Source of the DNA: W0P28-013 sp963593685
Lineage (GTDB): Bacteria; Bacteroidota; Bacteroidia; Bacteroidales; Paludibacteraceae
Length of the DNA stretch: 9,134 nucleotides
Direction: 5' to 3'
NCBI GenBank assembly: GCA_963593685.1
Contig: CAVBBP010000072.1
Span: forward strand, 1 to 9,134
The position numbers were made by a program, and so were the translations under genes. Below, piece by piece: positions 5,465-9,134 of this stretch (positions are counted from its first letter, which is position 1; each line of letters starts with the position of its first letter). Below the pieces are notes generated by a model. The model was not told the DNA's origin. It worked only from the letters and a program-made list of their open reading frames with translations, and did no database searches.

Positions 5465-6271
5465 TCAATCGGCAAAATAGAGTTTATACACGGCTGTGCC
5501 TTGGCGCAGAAGCGGTTTCAGCATTTCGCGGTTGAGCAGTAGCCGCGTGCCGCCAAACGCGTATGGCGCAATGTCGTACGGATTGTATTGGTAGTAGATG
5601 CCCTCGTCGGTTACTGCAAAATTGCCATTGGGCAGCACTTGATCCATGAAAAATTCGTCGATGGGCAGGTCGCGGCTGGTGGCGTCGGTGCGCAGCGTCT
5701 GCCGCAGCAGGTCGGTCAGGCGGTCGGAGATGTTTGGCACAAAAATGTCGTCCTCGGTGAGTTGATGCCCCGTTTCCAAGTCGAAAACCCAGCAGACGGT
5801 GCTCGACATGCCGTGTGCGCCGCCCGTGAAAATGTAGCGCGTGGCCTCGTAGGTGAGCAGCGACGCATTTTGGAACAGCGGCACGGCGTTCAATTTCTCG
5901 ACATAGAAATTTGCTGCCACAAAATCCTCGTAATCGGCGGCTATTTGGTTGTATTCGCTCTTGCAATCGGCAATGTAGTCGTCGAGCAGTTTGCTGTTTT
6001 TCGTGTCGATGTATTTTTCGCCAAATAGGTCGGTAATGAGCGTGGCGCGCACCGTGGAAACTGCTTCAGAATCGGCATTTTTCGGAAATTCGAGGTTGTA
6101 ACTCACATCGAAACAATCGACTGTCGAATCGCCCGAGCAGGCATAATGGCACTCGTTTTTCAAAGTTTCGAATGCAATTTCTTCGGGCGCATTGTTGCCG
6201 CACGAGACCAACGCTCCTGCGCACGCCGCCAACATCAGAACAAAGGGGAAACGATTCGTCTTCATAGCCAT
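5465..6271 (-). CDS. DUF3298 (RsiV-like) domain lipoprotein
   Basis: A predicted lipoprotein of 268 residues. The signal sequence ends in the lipobox LVSC (21-24), so Cys24 would be lipidated and the protein anchored in the envelope. There is no clear acidic surface-export signal right after Cys24 (GNNAPEE), so the inner leaflet of the outer membrane is plausible. Residues about 35-145 resemble the DUF4163-type domain that usually precedes DUF3298. Residues about 150-262 show DUF3298 hallmarks: TGGAHG (149-154), FDLETGHQLTEDDIF (163-177) and GIYYQYNPYDIAPYAFG (224-240). Family members include the extracytoplasmic part of the RsiV anti-sigma factor and many free lipoproteins; no sigma factor is nearby, so no regulatory role is implied. 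ATG at 6271 and ATG at 6265 are both possible starts. It is first in the minus-strand run and is transcribed away from the metal-related genes. Confidence 0.85.
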   Translation of the reverse strand: MAMKTNRFPFVLMLAACAGALVSCGNNAPEEIAFETLKNECHYACSGDSTVDCFDVSYNLEFPKNADSEAVSTVRATLITDLFGEKYIDTKNSKLLDDYIADCKSEYNQIAADYEDFVAANFYVEKLNAVPLFQNASLLTYEATRYIFTGGAHGMSSTVCWVFDLETGHQLTEDDIFVPNISDRLTDLLRQTLRTDATSRDLPIDEFFMDQVLPNGNFAVTDEGIYYQYNPYDIAPYAFGGTRLLLNREMLKPLLRQGTAVYKLYFAD

Positions 6272-6312
6272 TTGTGGGTATTAAAATTGGACAATAGAGA
6301 TGATTCAGACTA

Positions 6313-6320
6313 CAAAAGTA
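6313..6320 (-). promoter_or_regulatory. Candidate -7 element for the minus-strand lipoprotein-rsmG transcript
   Basis: Read on the minus strand this is TACTTTTG, an exact match to the Bacteroidota -7 pattern TAnnTTTG. It lies about 42 bp before the ATG at 6271. A TTTG occurs only 11 bp upstream, closer than the usual spacing of about 20, so no convincing -33 element is seen. Confidence 0.45.
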
Positions 6321-6374
6321 GGTATTTTTGTCAAAAAGTTGCCATTTTATAACTATTATTTTGATTTTTTGCAC

Positions 6375-6382
6375 TAAATTTG
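6375..6382 (+). promoter_or_regulatory. Candidate -7 element for the HYC/CC/PP protein-receptor transcript
   Basis: TAAATTTG matches TAnnTTTG exactly. The start codon at 6396 is only 13 bases after it, so a transcript starting 5-8 bases downstream would have almost no leader. No convincing -33 TTTG lies about 20 bp upstream; one occurs at 6360-6363, only 11 bp away. Either the gene is nearly leaderless or the real promoter lies elsewhere in the AT-rich region. Confidence 0.4.
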
Positions 6383-6395
6383 CAGCGTATTCGGT

Positions 6396-6845
6396 ATGAA
6401 ACATCTCGTTCGGCATACTATCTGCGCCGCGTTGGCACTCTATTTTGCCTTGGCTGGTTGCGGTTTCAATGTGGCACACTACTGCTGCGAGGCGTGCGCC
6501 GCACATGGCGAGCGTATGTTCACCACAGGCTGCTGCGACGAGGTGCACCACAACCACCGCCACCACGAACAGGCCGCCGCACACTGCTGCGAACATCATC
6601 ACGGCGATGGCTACACGGCGCAACACAACGCCTGCACGCTGCAACGCTTGGCTACCGACATTTCGACCATCGACCAGCAGCACATCGACTGCGCACCGAC
6701 GCTGGTTTTGTGCGCCTTGATTGCCACGCCAACCGTCGCTGCCGAAACGCCGACGGCACACACCACTTTTGCTCTGTCGCACGCACCGCCGCAGTTTTGC
6801 GCAGGTCGCGCCCTGCTGACACGCATCGAACTATTGCTTATTTGA
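6396..6845 (+). CDS. Cys/His-rich HYC_CC_PP-type secreted protein, predicted lipoprotein
   Basis: A small envelope protein (149 residues) of unknown biochemical role. It has the marks that name the HYC_CC_PP family of Bacteroidota, as I recall it: HYC at 28-30, CC at 46-47 (also 30-31 and 64-65) and PP at 131-132 near a hydrophobic C-terminal end. The N-terminal hydrophobic segment ends in LAGC (19-22), a textbook lipobox, so Cys22 may be lipidated. After that point I count 12 Cys and 15 His, most of the His between 51 and 69 in HHNHRHH and HCCEHHH. This composition suggests binding of a soft or borderline metal such as copper or zinc; that is inference. The receptor gene follows after 79 bp on the same strand, the usual partner for this family. 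Family assignment rests on motifs only. Confidence 0.75.
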   Translation: MKHLVRHTICAALALYFALAGCGFNVAHYCCEACAAHGERMFTTGCCDEVHHNHRHHEQAAAHCCEHHHGDGYTAQHNACTLQRLATDISTIDQQHIDCAPTLVLCALIATPTVAAETPTAHTTFALSHAPPQFCAGRALLTRIELLLI

Positions 6846-6865
6846 TTGGAACGGACAAAACCGAA

Positions 6866-6898
6866 CGCGCCATTTTGGGTGGTGCGCACTCCTTTTTT
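6866..6898 (+). terminator. Weak hairpin with downstream T-run between the two plus-strand genes
   Basis: CGCGCCA (6866-6872) pairs with TGGTGCG (6880-6886), including one G-U pair, around a 7-base loop. Six bases later comes a run of six T (6893-6898). The gap before the T-run makes it a poor terminator. It could act as a partial attenuator setting the ratio of the small protein to the receptor, or be chance. Confidence 0.25.
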
Positions 6899-6924
6899 GT
6901 TCAATTTTCAATCAAAAAAAAGCA

Positions 6925-9134
6925 ATGAAAAAACTGACTACAATAATTTTCTTTTTAGACTGCGTGGCAGCCATCTGCGCCGAAAGCGTCAGCGGCATTG
7001 TGAGCGATGCGGCGGGCGAACCGCTCATCGGGGCGGAGATAGTGTGGCAAGGCACTGGCATCGGCACCGTTACCGACATCGACGGGTTTTTCGAAGTAGA
7101 AACAACGCCGACCACAAACCAACTGCAAATCAGTTACATCGGCTACAAAACGACGACTATCGCCATTGCCGACCCATCGGAAACGCTGCTCGTAACGCTC
7201 GACGACGAAAACACGCAGTTGGCCGATGTAGAGGTGTCGGCGCGCGCTGTTGGAACAGTCGCCTCGCGCGTGTCGGCCGTGCAGACGCAGCGCATTACGG
7301 GCGCAGAACTCTGCAAAGCCGCCTGCTGCAATCTGTCGGAAAGTTTCGAGACAAACGCTTCGGTCGATGTGGCTTATAGCGATGCCGCCACAGGCGCAAA
7401 ACAGATAAAAATGCTCGGACTTTCGGGCAATTATGTGCAGATGTTGAGCGAAAACACGCCCGGCATCCGCGGCTTGGCATCGAGTTACGGCATGGAGTAC
7501 ATTCCCGGCTCGTGGATGGAGAGCATACAAGTATCGAAAGGCACTGCATCGGTAGTGAACGGCTACGAAGCCACCACAGGGCAAATCAATGTGGAATATC
7601 TGAAACCGCAAACCGCTGCGCCCATCGCCATCAATGGTATGCTCAACTCCGAACTCTGCGCCGAACTGAACGCCACAGGCGGCTGGGACATCAACGACCG
7701 CCTATCGACAGGGGCAATGCTGCAATACCGCAACGAAAGCATGGAACATGACCAAAACAACGACGGTTTTATGGATATGCCCAAAGGCAATCGCGCCAAT
7801 CTGCTCAATCGTTGGTACTACAAAACCGACGACTATACCATGCAACTGCTCGTGCGCGGCCTCTACGACGACCGTCAAGGCGGACAGACAAAAAAGTGGC
7901 GCAACGACAATCCCGAAGCCACACCCTACGGCATCGACATCACCACCGTGCGCGTCGATGGATTTGTGAAAAACGGCTATGTGTTCAACCACGAACTCGG
8001 CACCAGCATTGGCATCATCGCCAGCGGCGCATACCACCGTCAAAACAGCCTCTACGGCAGCACGCACTACGACGCCACACAAGGCAACGGCTATCTGAAC
8101 GCCATTTTTCAGACCTATTTCGACGAAGCGAGCCGCCACAAACTCACCACAGGCATCAGTTTCAACTACGACTTTTACGACGAGCGGTTGGCTACCAATC
8201 GTCTGCAAGACTCCATTTTCGACAAGACGCGCAACGAATTTACGCCTGGCATTTTTGCCGAATACGACTTCAAATACGACGAAAAACTGTCGCTGCTCGT
8301 GGGCGTGCGTGCCGATTGGAGCAACTACTACGGATTTTTCTGCACACCGCGCTTCAATGTGCGCTATGCGCCGTGGAAATGGTGGAATCTGCGCGCCTCC
8401 ATCGGGCTGGGCTACCGCTCGCCCAATGTGCTGACCGACAATGCCGCCATTTTTGCCAGCAACCGCAAAATTGTGCTGCAAGAAGACCTTTTTGCCCAAG
8501 AACGCGCCATCAACGCTGGCATCAGCACCACTTTTTACATTCCGATTGCCAGCCGCGAACTGCAACTCTCGGCCGACTACTACTACACCCATTTCTTCGA
8601 GTGCGTGGTGGCCGATTTCGATAGCGATCCGCACGCCGTAACGCTCAGCAATTTGCATGGCGGTCGCTCCTACGCAGGCAATCTGCAAGTGGAAGCATCG
8701 ATGGAGATTTTGCGCGGCTGGACTATGACGCTGGCCTACCGCATGAGCGATGTGAAACAGACCGTCGGCGGACAACTGCGCGAAAAACCGCTCACCAATC
8801 GTTTCAAAGGACTGATAACCACCTCGTACCAAACGCCGCTCAAAAAGTGGCAATTCGATTTCACGGCGCAGTTCAACGGTGGCGGCCGCCTGCCCGACCC
8901 CGACACGGAAAATCCGCTGTGGGAGAAAAATTTCGGCTGGTATCCACAACTGATGGCGCAGATAACGCACTATTTCAAAACTTGGAGCATCTATGTTGGT
9001 GCCGAAAATATGACCAATTTCAAGCAAAAAAATCCGATTGTCAGTGCCGAAAACCCATACAGCCCCGATTTCGACGCCTCCATGGCGTGGGGACCAATCA
9101 CTGGCGCAAAAGCCTACATCGGATTCCGCTGGGC
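6925..9134 (+). CDS. TonB-dependent outer-membrane receptor, probable metal-associated subfamily (3' end cut by the window)
   Basis: An outer-membrane active transporter energised by TonB; 736 codons are visible with no stop. The last residues, AYIGFRW, look like a terminal beta-strand, so only a few residues are probably missing. The signal peptide is about residues 1-19, with an unusual Asp12 inside it. Residues 21-107 are a carboxypeptidase-regulatory-like domain ending in LADVEVSAR. The plug is about 115-226, with ACCNLSESFETN (133-144), QIKMLGLSGNYVQML (160-174), GIRGLASSYG (180-189) and QVSKGTASVVNGYEATTGQINVEY (in 202-225). A beta-barrel follows. A calcium-loop-like DxNxDGxxD lies at 276-284. 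The plug, with its Cys-Cys pair, resembles the Bacteroidota receptors paired with HYC_CC_PP and heavy-metal-domain proteins; the substrate is inferred, not shown. The start ATG follows an A-rich tract. Confidence 0.92.
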   Translation, partial: MKKLTTIIFFLDCVAAICAESVSGIVSDAAGEPLIGAEIVWQGTGIGTVTDIDGFFEVETTPTTNQLQISYIGYKTTTIAIADPSETLLVTLDDENTQLADVEVSARAVGTVASRVSAVQTQRITGAELCKAACCNLSESFETNASVDVAYSDAATGAKQIKMLGLSGNYVQMLSENTPGIRGLASSYGMEYIPGSWMESIQVSKGTASVVNGYEATTGQINVEYLKPQTAAPIAINGMLNSELCAELNATGGWDINDRLSTGAMLQYRNESMEHDQNNDGFMDMPKGNRANLLNRWYYKTDDYTMQLLVRGLYDDRQGGQTKKWRNDNPEATPYGIDITTVRVDGFVKNGYVFNHELGTSIGIIASGAYHRQNSLYGSTHYDATQGNGYLNAIFQTYFDEASRHKLTTGISFNYDFYDERLATNRLQDSIFDKTRNEFTPGIFAEYDFKYDEKLSLLVGVRADWSNYYGFFCTPRFNVRYAPWKWWNLRASIGLGYRSPNVLTDNAAIFASNRKIVLQEDLFAQERAINAGISTTFYIPIASRELQLSADYYYTHFFECVVADFDSDPHAVTLSNLHGGRSYAGNLQVEASMEILRGWTMTLAYRMSDVKQTVGGQLREKPLTNRFKGLITTSYQTPLKKWQFDFTAQFNGGGRLPDPDTENPLWEKNFGWYPQLMAQITHYFKTWSIYVGAENMTNFKQKNPIVSAENPYSPDFDASMAWGPITGAKAYIGFRW

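Noticed and set aside
7702..9027. A 441-codon open frame antisense to the TonB-dependent receptor
   Set aside because: Same codon-aligned antisense effect. The opposing strand encodes a clear receptor with signal peptide, plug and barrel.

Overview
The window looks like chromosomal DNA from a member of the Bacteroidota, most likely the Bacteroidales. The evidence is the TonB-dependent receptor with an N-terminal carboxypeptidase-like regulatory domain, a stand-alone secreted protein with the same domain, a small HYC/CC/PP secreted protein, A-rich translation starts without Shine-Dalgarno sequences, and TAnnTTTG-type -7 promoter elements. I cannot name a genus. Coding DNA is moderately GC-rich and the intergenic spacers are strikingly AT-rich and repetitive.

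Layout. (1) Positions 1-275 are a spacer with two hairpins, an 8-bp periodic AT-rich array and a plausible promoter, leading into a plus-strand glutamate dehydrogenase gene (276-1610) with NAD-type coenzyme residues. (2) A hairpin terminator at about 1632-1661 separates it from a convergent run of five minus-strand genes. In transcription order these are a DUF3298-type lipoprotein (6271-5465), rsmG (5463-4828), an MBL-fold hydrolase (4648-4022), an agmatinase (3826-2966) and a secreted protein with a carboxypeptidase-regulatory-like domain (2901-1660). The first two are separated by one base. The hydrolase and agmatinase each sit behind a repeat-filled spacer of 180-195 bp. (3) A 124-bp divergent intergenic region at 6272-6395 carries a good -7 element on each strand. 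(4) On the plus strand, a Cys/His-rich predicted lipoprotein (6396-6845) is followed by a TonB-dependent receptor (from 6925), which is cut by the window edge within a few residues of its likely C-terminus.

Function. Glutamate dehydrogenase and agmatinase are ordinary nitrogen and polyamine metabolism, and RsmG modifies 16S rRNA. The functional pair is the HYC/CC/PP-type protein with the receptor: an outer-membrane module that I infer handles a transition metal, copper being the best guess.

The least explained structure is not a gene. Three spacers (upstream of gdhA, the agmatinase and the hydrolase) share one architecture: a hairpin followed by an array with an 8-bp period, just before the gene. 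The two minus-strand spacers also carry a TCACTCC-type array with a 7-bp period on the far side of the hairpin.
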